From positions 11,658,501 through 11,722,500 of the forward strand of contig OZ018412.1 in NCBI GenBank assembly GCA_963969595.1: DNA of 64,000 bases, in the 5' to 3' direction. The notes beneath the pieces were generated by a model. That model worked only from the letters and a program-made list of their open reading frames with translations. It ran no database searches and had not been told where the DNA came from. A program made the translations under genes and the position numbers. The stretch comes from Neckera pumila (Eukaryota > Streptophyta > Bryopsida > Hypnales > Neckeraceae). How positions within the stretch are numbered: position 1 is the stretch's first letter; every line of letters starts with the position of its first letter. Positions 40,955 to 53,242 of this stretch are shown one piece after another.

Positions 40955-41526
40955 GGCAAAGAGTGAATGGTGTGAGGAACGCCTAGTTCGAAGAAAAGGG
41001 TAAGACGTGTCCTAAGTCTAGAAACGAACGGAAGGGAAGGCTCGGAAGATGGACGCCGCCTAGGAGACACACCGTAGGCTTGAAAGAGTTAAGGGGTGCG
41101 TGATAGTGGCGATCTCACAATGCGGGAGCCAAGCTGCTGGTGGATTCATCAGTTAGGCTCGCTTTGGAGTGATACACACATGGTGGGCCAACCATGTCCC
41201 AAAAGGGTGAACAAAGGACGGGAGTTGCTATCCCAGAACTCATTCTACTGGCTGGCACAAAGTGTCTGTAACTCGTATTGTGGCACGCGAGGTCTGAGGA
41301 GTTGGGAACTGAAGTAAGCGTATAAAAGGGTCAACAGGTGCCTAGTCAATGCGGAGGTTTACCGGCCTAAAGAGGAAAGCACCAAGTGAGAAGAAACGAA
41401 GTGCGAGTACGAACTCTTGAACACGGGAAGTGGTGACTCCTAATGTAGGTGAACAAGAGGTCTTCGCGGACTAGGGCGAGGAGTATCTTAGATCAAAAGC
41501 CTTGATGAGGACATCAAATGTTCTAA

Positions 41527-41537
41527 GTGAGGGAGGA
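41527..41537 (+). promoter_or_regulatory. Polypurine tract (plus-strand primer) before 3' LTR
   Basis: The purine run GTGAGGGAGGA ends immediately before TGTAACG, the LTR start, as expected for a plus-strand priming site. A very similar phrase (TAAGTGGGGGAGG) about 680 bp upstream is not followed by an LTR terminus. Confidence 0.7.
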
Positions 41538-41953
41538 TGTAACGGGGTCCTGATTAAGGGGCTGGGCCCGTGGCTAAGTTAGAGCCACGGCCCCTTGGCA
41601 AACTCGGCACGCCATGGAGGCGCGCATAAAGAGATGGCGCACGGGACATGGCGAGGGCAGACTCCGGATGGGGCGCATGGGGCTGGAAGACCCGGGGCGT
41701 AAGGTAGGAGGGCCCGTGGCGCGGGGCGTCACGAAGGGTCTCCCAGGGCGACTCTCGGGTTACCAAGGGAGACTTGAGGGTGAGACCGATTAGACTCCAC
41801 CAGGGTACTTAGTGGGAACTAGGGTGGACCGCTTGTGGGCCGCGCTGGTACTAAATAAGGAAAACTAACCTGTGGGCTTGGCTGTGCAGGTTTGAGAAGT
41901 TAGCTGCGTTCTAGGAGGGGCGTGGGACGTTACGTGGTCAGGACCACGTTACA
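41538..41953 (+). repeat. LTR, forward copy
   Basis: 416 bp, starting TGTAACGGGGTCCTGA and ending TCAGGACCACGTTACA. It directly follows the polypurine tract. It is GC-rich and contains no TATA box that I can see. Its terminal repeats are unusually long for an LTR. Confidence 0.85.
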
Positions 41954-42475
41954 TAGGAGTTTGGATGGAGAAGTCATTAATCAAGGCCAGCGTTTGAAAA
42001 CATCCGATCCATTTGTGACACACAGACTATCATTCCTGGCACACCGTAAAGTGATATCTTTGGAGTCATTGCTTTCTAGATTACATGGTACTGGAAGGGT
42101 TGCCTGGAAGTAGATAGTTCATGCCAAGGTCAGCATTTACTCTATAAGGATACAACAAGTGTTGTTCTGCAACTTTTTTGCTTGCGTTACTGGCTCGTTA
42201 TGACTGAGGAGAGTGAATTTGGAAAGCACAATCGTACTTCTACTTATAAAGCATTGGAAGTAGAAAATTATTTGAACGCACAGTGCTGGATGGATCGGAG
42301 CAGGGAAGAGCGTGACAATGTAAGCTTATCTGCCGGTGTCATCCTAAGGATATCGTTGGTATCGTAAGTGATGACTGGTATGCCGTGCTTGTAACTTTTA
42401 ATTTCAAGACAAAGCAGCTCGTGGAGAATTTCACTCTGATGCCACTGTTACTAAGCTTATTTGGATGGCAAACTA

Positions 42476-44218
42476 GTAATATAAGTTAACCCTATAAGGA
42501 TGCTATGGACGTGATTGTGATTGTGATTCATCTGTTTGCTCCACGGAGTCTCATCCATGAGCAGGATAGGTTGTTCGTAACCACACAATATTCATCCACA
42601 AAGGCAACAGTTACATGAGTTTTCATCCGGAGACAGAGCTGGTTATGCCCTCTAATCCACTTGCCGCCTCCAGGCCGCTTGAAGGTTACCTAGCTCATAG
42701 TGGTCTGATGGATGACAGAGAATCCTTTTAAGTAAGACAGAAGTGCATATGTTCATCTTGTTGTAGTAGTTGAAAAAAGATGAATCATGTCGATTTAGGA
42801 TGCCAACTTCTTAGTATGTATTAGGGACTAATGATAGTAGCAGTGGTAGTGAAGTTTTGTCAAGTAGAGTTTAGATGTAGGTAATGCAAAACAACATACT
42901 AGTATGCACTATGTCACCATTAGATTGGTCTTTTAGTGGCTAAGGCTTGTATTAATAATGTAATATTTGTCATATAATTTAAATTATGTCATATTGACTC
43001 TCCTTAAAGTTCAAAAGTGTTATATCAAATCACTTCTTAAGTGAAAATGACCATCTGCATCTTGTAATTTCATACTACTAATTAAATCTTCAAATAACAA
43101 GTTCATATAAAAAGCAAGTCATATTGAGCAACTCCATAATTATGTCATCTAGTCGAAGTTCATTTTGTTCATTTTTCACAAATGATGTAAGATACAACAA
43201 GTAAATATAATGTTACATATAAATCCATATTTCAATGGCACTTGGGATTGCATATGATGGTAAATCAGGTTGGAGCATTCTAAAATAAGACGTTATATCT
43301 TAGCAAACCACCTTCTCTTGTTGCAAAGAATAATCTTGCTTTTCATTTGAGTTATGTGGATAGTCTGCCTAAAAAATGACCACTCCGGGTATATGCTATT
43401 TAAAAAATAAATAATACATGTTGTTCTCAGTCTTGTTGATTTCAAAGATCATGTCTCTAACTTTTCTTGTTAGCATATTGTGAACAAGTGGATAACAATT
43501 CAATATATTTGAGTCATTATCAGATCCCATCATGCAAAAAATGTATGCCAAATGTGCAAGTTTTCATTAGCTATAGCCTTAGATATAATAGACTTATTGC
43601 CAAATTATCAATCTTCAAAGTCTTCTTGCTAAGCAACATGATCAATTTTTCACATAGTTTATGCAATTTAATGAAGCAAACATGTGAAATAAATCATGAG
43701 TTTCATTGATTGCAAGTTGTTTTTGAAAGTTCTATTGGATTGGTTGTCATAAATGATAACTTTTAAACTCCACCATATTACAATATAAAAACAATTCAAT
43801 AAGTTTATAGTTGTATTCTCACTTGCCTTACAATATTTGTCGGTTGCGTTTGTGTACAATATAAATTAAGAAGTACCGCAATGATTTTTTATGTGGGAGG
43901 ATAAACCATCAAAATTCAATGCAAGCATTCATGTTTTGCACAAGTACCTATTAAAAGCACAAATTCTAACTATATAATATGTAAAAATAAGGAACAATAC
44001 ATAAAGCACTTCTTAGAAATACTCTTTCATTATCCTTGTATGCATCTTTTATCTATCTCTAACAATATTTAGAGCTTTATCAAGCTAAGAGCATGAATCA
44101 CGTGTAAGCATGTCTATATCATCTTCATTATCCCTTTGCATCTCTAAGATGCATTGGAAATTGAAATTGTCCTCCTATTCATTTTCCCTCATAGTCTCTA
44201 ATACATTAGGAAGAATTG
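42476..44218. other. AT-rich intergenic DNA
   Basis: Beyond the end of inverted homology. Only short, AT-driven open frames; no gene, RNA or bounded repeat is supported. Confidence 0.55.
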
Positions 44219-44712
44219 GAGCCCTCAAAGGGTCTGTGAGTGAGGAGAACGAGGGAACAACGGCATAATCTTAAATTTCTTTAAATTTTTTGATTTAAAA
44301 AAAAAAAATTAAACTAATTTTTTTTTGTTCTCGCCAACAAACGGGAGGCTTGGACAACGCCCTACAATGCATTGAAGTTTATTTTTTAATATTTAAAAAA
44401 TATAAAAAAAGTTAATTTAAAAAAAATTTAAAATTACAAAATTTGGAATCTGATGTGGTACTATGGCAACCACATCAGCTTGCTAATTTGAGAATTAATG
44501 TTTTATTATTTTATTATTATTATTTTAATTTTTAATTTTTAATTTTTTTTAATAAAATTATTATTATATTAATATAATGATATTATTATAAATTAGTTAA
44601 AAAGTTTTAAATGAGTCACCTCTGTGCATGAACAGGGCGTTTCCTTCAAAGGGGCTGCCACCTCCCCGAGGGGAATTCCTCAAAGGGAAGCAAACCCTTT
44701 GAAGGTTGCCAT
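44219..44712. mobile_element. Candidate MITE with AT-rich centre
   Basis: The left end 'gagccctcaaagggtctg' and the right end in reverse complement 'ggcaaccttcaaagggtttg' resemble each other. The centre (44,280-44,610) is extremely AT-rich with T and A homopolymers and ATT repeats. It shares a 'ccacatcag' phrase with the MITEs at 8,335 and 53,866. The target duplication is unclear. Confidence 0.45.
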
Positions 44713-45041
44713 TTTTTTTAATGGCTAGTAGCTAAGAACCTACTCCTTCAAGGTTTGTGCATTAAAATGAACACCAAGAAAAACTCAAAAAGAATTTGAA
44801 AAAACAAGAAAAGACTCTGTTGCAACGCCTCTTCATTTTTTCACTTCAAGATTTTGAAATTTTAAATTCACACAATACGATTGTAGACTATTGATTTGAG
44901 AGTTTATTAATATTAATAACAGTTTGCGAGCAATCTATAAATCCATAATGCACGAAGGCTTTTCTATTAAGAGCATCCCCACTCCATCTCAATAAGTGGC
45001 TCAAATTGGGCAAATGGACATGCCTAGCCATAATGTGTGCC
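44713..45041. other. AT-rich intergenic DNA
   Basis: No gene, RNA or element boundary is seen between the candidate MITE and the TTAA element at 45,042. Confidence 0.5.
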
Positions 45042-45967
45042 TTAACCTCTAAAGGACCACTGTCCCTTCGGGGGACAAATGGGATTTCGGGCAGGTACCT
45101 ACGGGCTTAATTTTTGTCCGAATTTTTTGAAACTTTTTTGAAGATAGAAAAATTGCTAAGCTGCATAGGAATATAATTTTTTTTTTCAATCGGTGCCCGA
45201 GAAAAAAAGTTATGCCCAAATAAGCTCAAAACAGGGGACGTGGGGCAGCCTTAAAAATTTTGCAATTTAATTTTTAAATTTTTTTAAATTTTTTCTTATA
45301 GATTATATTTTTGTCTATCTAGGAAGCTTTGATTCATTTCATTTGGATTTGTTATGAGAAAGTTATGGACAATCTTGTTTTGGGGGCACTTAGAGCATCT
45401 TCCTGAATAAATAAGTTGTAGGATTCATTTCTGAATGCAATGTTTACAATTTTTCAAAAAAAAAAGTTCTACAAGGTTTAATTTTTCTGCTAGAACAATC
45501 TCACCATTGGGATTAGTGATTTTTAATTCTATATAAAAGATATTAATAATTTAGATTTTCCTTCTATCTCGTACATACTTCTACTTAACAACTTTTTTTA
45601 ATAATGAAAATTAAGTTTTTTGGATTCTTTTTTCCCTAGACTCTCAACTTAATTCTCCACTGTAAAGGTTAAAAGCTCAAAACTCTATAGTGCAAAAAAT
45701 TAAAGTTAAAAATGTTCAAAGTCATAAAATCTAGTCCCGCAATGTGCTGAAAAACTTGTTTTTTTCATTTTAAACACAGATATCTTGCAATCTGTGCCGT
45801 CAAAATTCTGAAATTTTTTCCACACATTGTCATACTAGTTAGATATAAGATCCTATGATTAGATGTGAAAAAAAACCAATTTTCAGTATTTTTTACTCTT
45901 TGCTATAGAAATGGCAAATTTGAGTGTTTTTTGGTTGGAAAAAAGGCCTTGGTCCTTTAGGGGTTAA
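45042..45967 (+). mobile_element. TTAA-flanked piggyBac-like non-autonomous element (926 bp)
   Basis: TTAA at 45,042-45,045 and 45,964-45,967 with termini CCTCTAAAGGACCACTG and, in reverse complement, CCCCTAAAGGACCAAGG. Same orientation, length and interior as the 18,475 copy ('gggacaaatgggatttcggg', 'aagctcaaaacagggga'). Confidence 0.82.
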
Positions 45968-46102
45968 GGCACGCACGGCGAGGGCCAAAAAATGGCCGAG
46001 CATAGTCAAATTTGATGAACACCCAACCAAATGAAGAGCCTTGCTTGCGGCTCCATATGGGCTATTTTATCTTTCTTCCCAAGTTTCAAGAAGACCTTTT
46101 CA

Positions 46103-47032
46103 TTAACCCCTAAAGGACCAACATGCATTTTTTGGCATTATAGAAATTTCAGGTAGGTACCTGTGACTAGAGGTTTAAATATTTTGGGCTGAAATTTTAA
46201 TAGAGCTTGGAGACAAGGAATATCTTTCATATGCATTAAATTTCATGACATTTGGAAATAAGAGTAAAAAATTATGGTCTAATATGTTACTTTTTTCACC
46301 GGATGGGCAGTTTGGGCAAATTTGGAAAAAATCATTTTTTCAGAAATAAAAATTTGAAACTGGTTTTCTACAATTATATATACATGGAAAGGTTTGAATC
46401 ATTCCATTCCAATCATTAAGTCAAAAGTTATGAGGGTTTTTAATTTGCAAGCAGTTATAGATTCTCTATTAGAAAAAAAAATTTGTAACCGTTTATTTGA
46501 CTCAGTTTTTCAATATTTTTGGAAAAAACAAAATCCTACAATGTAGATTGATTATTACAACATTTCAACGATTGGGATTGGCACTTTTTTTATTTATAAA
46601 TAAATTCTTAACAATTTAGTATTTTGAATCATTATCTATTTCTTTCTACTTACTATTTTTTTCCTATATGTTGTACAATTCCAAATGATGCGAAAAATTT
46701 CAAGCATATTGCCAACTTATTTAGGAAATTGAATTCTAAGAAGCACCATCATTTTGGACATTTTTTCATTGAAAAATGAGCTTGTGAAGTGCAGCTGTCC
46801 GGTTTTTCGCAAGATTGAAAAAATGGTTTTGGAGACTTTGAATGTTTATATCTTTTGATCTGCACAGTGGAATTTTCTGAAATTTTTACCACATGTTGTT
46901 AATACATCATATTTCAAGATCCTACGGTTACATGTGTCAAAAAAAAAATTCCAAAAATTTGGTAGTTGTATTAGAAATGGCAGTTTTGGAGAGTTTTTGG
47001 TGATTATATAGTCACAGAACTTTAGGGGTTAA
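46103..47032. mobile_element. TTAA-flanked piggyBac-like element (930 bp), third subfamily
   Basis: TTAA at 46,103-46,106 and 47,029-47,032 with termini CCCCTAAAGGACCAACATG and CCCCTAAAGTTCTGTG. The interior differs from the 45,042 copy but shares 'gtcaaaagttatgagg' and neighbouring text with the foldback at 2,577. It begins only 136 bp after the previous element ends. Confidence 0.75.
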
Positions 47033-48637
47033 TGAATGTCTTTCCTAAGTCGGCATTCATGAGGTGGCACTTTGGGGGCCGTATAGACCCGGATTCCCAT
47101 GTTCATAGCCCGTGTTACCGTGGGGCACATGGAGGACTCAAGGGTCGGGCTCGGTTAGATCACGCATTGGCTGTTCCATTTGGCTGTCTCTGGAGTGAAG
47201 ATACTCTAAGGCTTTTTGGTAGGAATGATTAAAAGGTATTATTTTCTTATGGTTGAAAGGGATTGAGTAGGAGGGTCAACCTAAGCTAGTTTGGCAAACC
47301 CCATTGAACGTGAATGGCTGGTAATGCTTTAAATGGCGTTCATACTCACAATTTTTTTTTTATAGCCTACTATAATTTCTCATAATTGGCAACCACTTCT
47401 TCCAAAGCTTCCATTTCTTCATCATATTTTGTTCCTAAGGTACTCCAAACAATATCATCATAGTCTAAACTATCTTTGGAAGAGATAAATTTGAAGATGT
47501 TATTGACTAAAAGAGAACTAGGAAGCTTAATGCTTTGACTATAGGCGTTACAAGATTTGGACTTACCTAACTTCTTCTCCATATTTATAGCAACATCAAT
47601 TCAAAGTCTTTCATCTCAAATATATCAATGATCATCTCAACTACCTCAACTCCCAAATTCATTTATTGCACTTTTGGAGAATTTGCTATTTTTGTAGCTT
47701 GTGAATTATAATGTCATCAGATGAATTTGTCCAATTCATCATCAAATTCATCTAAATCAAAACTTTACATCCAATACCATAAAATATCCTAAAAATGAGG
47801 TCAAAATAAAAATAATTAAGCATTGTAAACATTATATAAGGTAAAATGACATTATAAAATGTTACTATCGTTGATTATGGAAAATAATTTTTTGTCTTCT
47901 TTTGTAGGTGCAAAATATGTACTATCCAACCATTTCACTTTAACAGGAGGACATGCCCTGAATTCATTACCCTCAAAAAAGTTGATTGCGCCGTCAATGG
48001 ATTGTATGCAAGAGAAGAACAAGTAACTTTTGTGCACTATGCTCATTTCAATGAATGTGCTATGCACATGAATGCTACACAAAAATGCACCATCCTTGAG
48101 ACCATCCTACTTGTAAATTCTAGAGGAATATAGGTAACATAACTTCTAATCTTCTATATTTATGCCTATCATTTATCTATTTCATTTTATTTGGCTTTAC
48201 ATTTCATTTGCTTCATGTTTTATGTAACAGTTTTCCAATTTCATTTTCAGCATAGAATGTAAATACAGAATTTTCCTTTATTGCCCCTCGACAAATATAT
48301 GTAGGCCTTGTTTTCTTCTTTTTTATTTTCTTATGCGCAAGTTGAAAGTTGGCTTAAATTGACATTTTGTCTTCTTCACCTAACCCTACAATAGAGGATT
48401 TCAAAGCCACCTCGAAAGAGCCGACAGCTACGGTAGCAGGCGACAAGGGGCTACAATTGTAGTAGAGAGAGGCAGATGGAGGCGATGGGCTGGAGAGTTG
48501 GAGGTAGCATTGGGATGGAGGCTACATGGCGGGAAAGTTAGAGGTAGCATCGGGTAGGAGGAAGCATGAGGTGGGAGATAGGAGGCAATTGTGTTGGGCA
48601 AGTAAAGCACCATGGTTGGACAGGAGCTCTAGAGAGC
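47033..48637. other. Intergenic DNA
   Basis: 47,040-47,230 is GC-richer, with a 66-residue plus-strand frame of no recognisable family. Two minus-strand frames (47,582-47,370 and 48,082-47,852) look partly protein-like (acidic, with a DDIVWSTLG phrase) but lack partners or splice evidence. Nothing is called as a gene. Confidence 0.4.
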
Positions 48638-49070
48638 TTAATCCTTTAATGCCTGAGCGGCCTGAACTGGCCTACAGTCCACAATAACCCTAGCTTTGAG
48701 TACTGAAGATCATTTGAGGGTGGCTTGCGACGAACTAAAGAATTTAGGGCAACAGTAAGAAAAAAAAATTTCAACTTTTAAAAAAAAAAAGGAGCCAGTT
48801 TGATGATTCTGTGGGGTTCCAAAGGCAAACTACAGGGATGAAGCTACAATACCCTGGTAGGAATGTGTACTGTGAGCGGGATAATTTGCCTAGACAGATT
48901 TTAGTGTTGTACCACGGCGCTCAATCCATTCAGCCGGTACGTGGCAGTTGAGATTTAGGGTCCATCTGGCAAACGAGTTTCCTTGGACCCTTTCTTAGGT
49001 CACAACATGGTTTTTTTTTTATTAGCTCTATGTTACTCTTGCAATCGTCTTAGTGGGGTAGCCAAATCAA

Positions 49071-50640
49071 GTGGGATTTGCATTCACAATTGGTAGTAGT
49101 GAGCGACTTTGTGAGAAGGAGGATTGTGACATTGCGCAAGATTTAGGTACAAATAGGAAGTGCAACATGGCGCTCTTCAAGCGGGGGAATCGGCTACAAG
49201 AGCTCATGGGAAGCAGCGAATTGCAATTGTGCTGTGCAAAAGTTCTCAAGTGTTGCAAGTCTAAGGGCACATACTTAGCTTCTAGGGACGGTAGGGAGTT
49301 CATGATCTTGTATTCACCCCCAATAGCACAAGATGAAGAAGGCAGCGTGACTGAGACTAGGAGCATCCTCAACTAATGGTGCAAGGCAAATTGCAGGTGA
49401 GGCTCTTATGTAATTCTTGCTTTTGAAATGTAATGGAATCGGTTGGATTCTAGGTAGGGTTCAAGGTTTATGTCCGGTCATGCTTTGGGACTCCGACTCT
49501 CGTCAAAATTTGGCCATCGAAGAATTCACCCTGATTTTGAGTTCCTCTTGTAATGCGGTCAGCAATTCAAATGTGCAATAGTCATTTTGTATTGAATTGG
49601 AGTTGAATGTGTGGTACTGTTTCTGTAGGTCAGGGTGGTTTTACAGGGCCTCAATGCCTTGCATCAGGTTTCGATCGCCACACTAGAAGCCCCCCTGAAG
49701 AAAGTGCAGAAGCCGCGATTGAAGAGAACTCCGATGTTGCGGTCAAGTGAGGTTGCTGGGATGGACGATGTCGCAATTCAAGAACTACAACCAAAATAGA
49801 GGAAGAGTAGGGTTCACAAACAAACAGCACCAATGTCTGCGGAAGGGGTGAAGAAACCAAGGAAGCCATGGGCAAAGAAGTAGACTCCAGTGAAATCAGG
49901 CGTCCTTCCAGTGTCGCTTCAGACACCTGTGCCGTTGACATCAGGGGAAGGAGTCACTCCTCCACCGCCTCCTACCTCGTGCACAAGGACTGCGCTAGGT
50001 AATGCCTCACCTTCAATTTCCTTCGTACACTAACTTCAATCATATTAGACATTTCATTGTGTGTCAATTGCTATTGTACATTTTTAGTATGAAGGTATAA
50101 CTAACACGTTTGCTCTTTTTGAAACTGTTTGTAGGCCGTGCAAAAAACGGGAGGTTCAAAAGAGAAGAGAAGGAGAAGGGACCACGCAAAGACCACGCAA
50201 TTGGTTCCACAATTCCCGACGCCATATCTTAGAACCACAGTGCTCACCATGGCCATCACCGCCACTTCAATTCCTGTGCTTGCAGATGTAAGTGCCAGTA
50301 CGGAGGAGCAAGCACAATTCAAGCCAAACGATGGGGAGGCAACTCCAAATATGTTTGTTGAAGAAGGGGAAGAGGCAAATGCGGTTTTAGAATTCTTTTC
50401 CGGCATGCCACTGCCCAAAGCTCTACATTCTGTTGGCAATATGGAGACTGTTCCCGTGAACTTGTGGGACACCATATTTCGTGACGTGTTTTGGCGCTTC
50501 GTGGAGCCAATTTGCAAGGCTTCTTGTTATGGAGCAACTCATCCAGGTGGGACTCTATACAAAATGAAGGTGGTACCAATTGGAGATATTCCGTCACACC
50601 TGCGAGGACGGTACAGTGAGTGGAGTTTGGAACGTTGAGA
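49071..50640 (+). pseudogene. Coding-like debris upstream of the transposase
   Basis: Protein-like stretches at 49,071-49,376 and 50,138-50,638 are separated by proline/lysine-rich text broken by stops (49,650-50,000). Neither open frame starts with ATG (both start with GTG). A lysine/arginine cluster near 50,160 could be a nuclear-localisation type segment. Possible splice signals are present around 49,998 and 50,134. It may be the long N-terminal part of the piggyBac-type protein or another decayed gene; no domain is recognised. Confidence 0.35.
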
Positions 50641-50879
50641 TTGGGCTCTGCTAGTGCCAAATCGGTTTCTTACACCTGCGTTGTTCCAAGCAAGGGATAC
50701 TCCGATGTGGACCCAAGGTCATGTCATTGGCGAGGGAATTGATGTGCTAACTGGAAATTGGATGATTGTTTGCAACTTGGGGGGGAAGACACAGAGCGGC
50801 ACATGGAGGAGGGGGATGTGCGAGTTGCTTTAGGACCCGACATAAGAGCTGAAGGAAGTGAAGAGGGGCATGGTTCGAG

Positions 50880-53242
50880 GTGGAACGTCAAGCACTCAGG
50901 CAACAATGCTTTAGCCCAATGCGGAATGGTGCACAGCCGCCCACGTCTACAAACTTTACTTCTACAACCTTTCACGTGTACTTCGGAGACACACTCTTGA
51001 TTTCAGAGACTATAAGCAACCGAAGAGACAAAGATTTCCTTCCTGGCACTAAGGGCAATGGATCCAAGACTGTAGAACCACCGGGAGAGCCTATCGAGGA
51101 CAACAACATCCCCTCTAATGTGGAAGGAATCAACGGCATCCAGGACTCGACTGCTTGGACGACCTTTCCAAAGGTAAGTTCTACCTTATCATGATATCTC
51201 TCCCATGCCCGTATAGACTCCAATGACAAAGAAGAAGATGCCTTGCCTTGTAGCGTAGATGATGCAGATTCTAGCGATTATAATTGGTTCCCAAAGTTCT
51301 ATGACACTGTAGAGAGTGATGACGAGGACTTTGAAATAGATTGTATTGATGAATTTGATTACAAAGCTTCGGGGTTGGCTAACTAGTGCAGGACGCCCGA
51401 CTCTTTCACCGCCATGTACTTAGACACGACTCATTTGTCGAGGCACTACCATCCAAATTCGTGGAGCTCTACAAGTGTCGACTTAGTGCAAAGCAGAGAC
51501 AACTTCAATGGTCCAAAGCCTGGCCTAAAATGTTCTACTATTGCGGGGCTTCCTAAACCAGAGCACATCTTCAGTATGTACTGGAGTGAAGACATCTTAG
51601 CACTAATAAATGTAGAAACAAATCGGTATGCTTGCACCTTGTTCCCGAAGAAGGCCAATAAAGCCCAGCACACGAAGGGTGGAACCGACTAGGAGGATGT
51701 CACTGTTGCCGACATTTGAGGGTGGCTTGGCATCTGCATCCATATGGGATGCAAGAGAGTAGTGTCCCTTTGTCAGAATTGGATGTGGTTTGAGTCCTTT
51801 CTCCATTGCCCACTGATTTCTGAAGTCATGTCTCATGATAGATGGAACCAAATCGTGCATTGTCCCCACTTAGTAGACAACCATACTGTGATGAGAGATG
51901 CAACGGACCCCACATTTGATCAAATCGCTAAGATATGGTGGAACTTAGTTGAGACGTTTGTTGAAGTCTCCGAGTCAATCTACAACTTGGAACGGGAAAC
52001 TACTATAGATGAATGTATGATACCTTATAAAGGTCGTTATTGCTTTACCAGACAGTTTATGCCTAATATACCAGTTTGTTTTGGAATCAAAGTGTGGATG
52101 TTGGCTAGTTACAAGAGCCAATTTGTTCGACAAATAGAGGTCTATTTTGGTGAAGGTTTTGGGGGTGGGAAGCATGGATTAGAAGAATATCATATAGTAG
52201 ATAGGATGATTCATAGGCTTCAGCACCGTGGTCATTGTCTAGTAGTGGACAACTTGTTTGCCAGTGTTAACCTCTTCCATCATCTAATGGTGCAAGGCAT
52301 ATGGGCAACTGGAACCACGGTTGTCACCTTCACAACACGTCTGAACGGATGTGACTCTGACAAAATGTTAGGATCCAGCCCCAACGTCCGTCCATATACA
52401 AAATTTTTTTTTTTTTTTTTTGGGATGGTCTGTCCGTCCTGTTGACAACTGGTCCGTCCAAAAATTTTTTTTTTTTTTTTTTGGATTCCAACATGATCCC
52501 GATGCGTCCAGACTGTTGCCGACGGACATCCCAATGCAAAAAGCCATTGTCACGTCATGATGGACAACCCTAATTGGAACCGTCAGATGAACGAGCAAAA
52601 AACTTCCTATGGGTTTGTATACGGATGGTGACAGTGAGGTGCGTGGGTCGATGTTGAAATACATATGTGCACCGGCAGATGGGTGTCATTTCATGGCAAG
52701 ACAAGAAGCTTGTCACATTGCTAAGGACGATTGCAACATCCTGAGATCTAAACAGCAAAGTCCTGCGTTGTATTGTAGGACTACGGGGCAAATTGATTGT
52801 GCTTTCATCATCGATACATAGTTAGTATGTCAAGAATATGCGGGGAGTTGACATCACCAATCAATTGCTTGGAAATTATTCTTCTCAGTTGAGGTGTCAT
52901 AAGTGGTGGTTGAAGATTTTTCATTTTGTTGTTGACTAAAGCCTTGTCAACTTGTATGTTACATGGATTCACAAGATGGAGGAGTTGGAATTGAAGGTGA
53001 TGTCCAACCTTCAATTTAAAATCTCAATGGGAAAACACTTGATTCAGGAGGCTGTGAATGCTCGGACCATAAAGAAAGTGCCACATGTTCATGCAGCACA
53101 AAGACGAAGGCCAGATTGCGTTCACGTCCCTCTGCATTCAAAGCTGAAGCGTTCTTGTGTGATCTGCGGTCATGCGATAGTATTACGAGGCATGTGGGGC
53201 AAGATAGATGTGTCATCAGATGTGCTATTTGTTGCACCATGA
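50880..53242 (+). pseudogene. piggyBac-type (DDE_Tnp_1_7) transposase, broken
   Basis: One frame runs from 50,880 to 52,316 with stops at 51,192, 51,384, 51,690 and 51,717; an acidic N-terminal stretch (51,216-51,380) is typical of the family. The catalytic core shows the first Asp in TTIDECMIPYKGR (52,008) and the second in VVDNLFAS (52,248). A 265-bp insertion with duplicated ACTGGAACC/ATTGGAACC (52,308 and 52,573) interrupts it. After the insertion the frame resumes at the GTVR motif, then shifts by one base before WQDKKLVTLL (about 52,690). The third Asp is in RGVDITNQ (52,850), where the usual following Asp is Asn (52,859). A stop occurs at 52,937 and a Cys-rich tail appears in mixed frames to about 53,270. 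No active enzyme is expected. Confidence 0.85.
52317..52581. mobile_element. Small nested insertion inside the transposase
   Basis: The segment between the two near-identical 9-bp copies ACTGGAACC (52,308-52,316) and ATTGGAACC (52,573-52,581) is foreign to the transposase. Its ends carry GGTTGTC in inverted orientation, and it holds three GTCCGTCC phrases and two long T runs. An 8-9-bp duplication fits hAT or Mutator-type MITEs; which one cannot be decided. Confidence 0.7.

Larger units (their letters stand above)
35940..41953 (+). mobile_element. Palindromic Ty3/gypsy chromovirus-type LTR retrotransposon
   Basis: A 6,014-bp insertion in arm B. From left to right: an LTR in reverse orientation (35,940-36,355), reverse-complemented 3' portion of the element (to about 37,877), reverse transcriptase, RNase H, integrase, chromodomain-like tail, polypurine tract and a forward LTR (41,538-41,953). 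Gag, protease and the start of the reverse transcriptase are missing, replaced by an inverted copy of the 3' end. The arms are about 1.94 kb and differ, by eye, at only a few transitions plus a poly(A/T) length change (29 against 32). No matching 5-bp target duplication is seen (flanks ccaca and tagga). Confidence 0.9.
40013..41953 (+). repeat. Right arm of retrotransposon palindrome
   Basis: Contains the end of the integrase region, the chromodomain-like tail, a 32-base A run (40,921-40,952), two polypurine-like segments (about 40,851-40,864 and 41,527-41,537) and the forward LTR. A TATAAAAG box (about 41,321) lies between the two polypurine segments. Confidence 0.85.
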
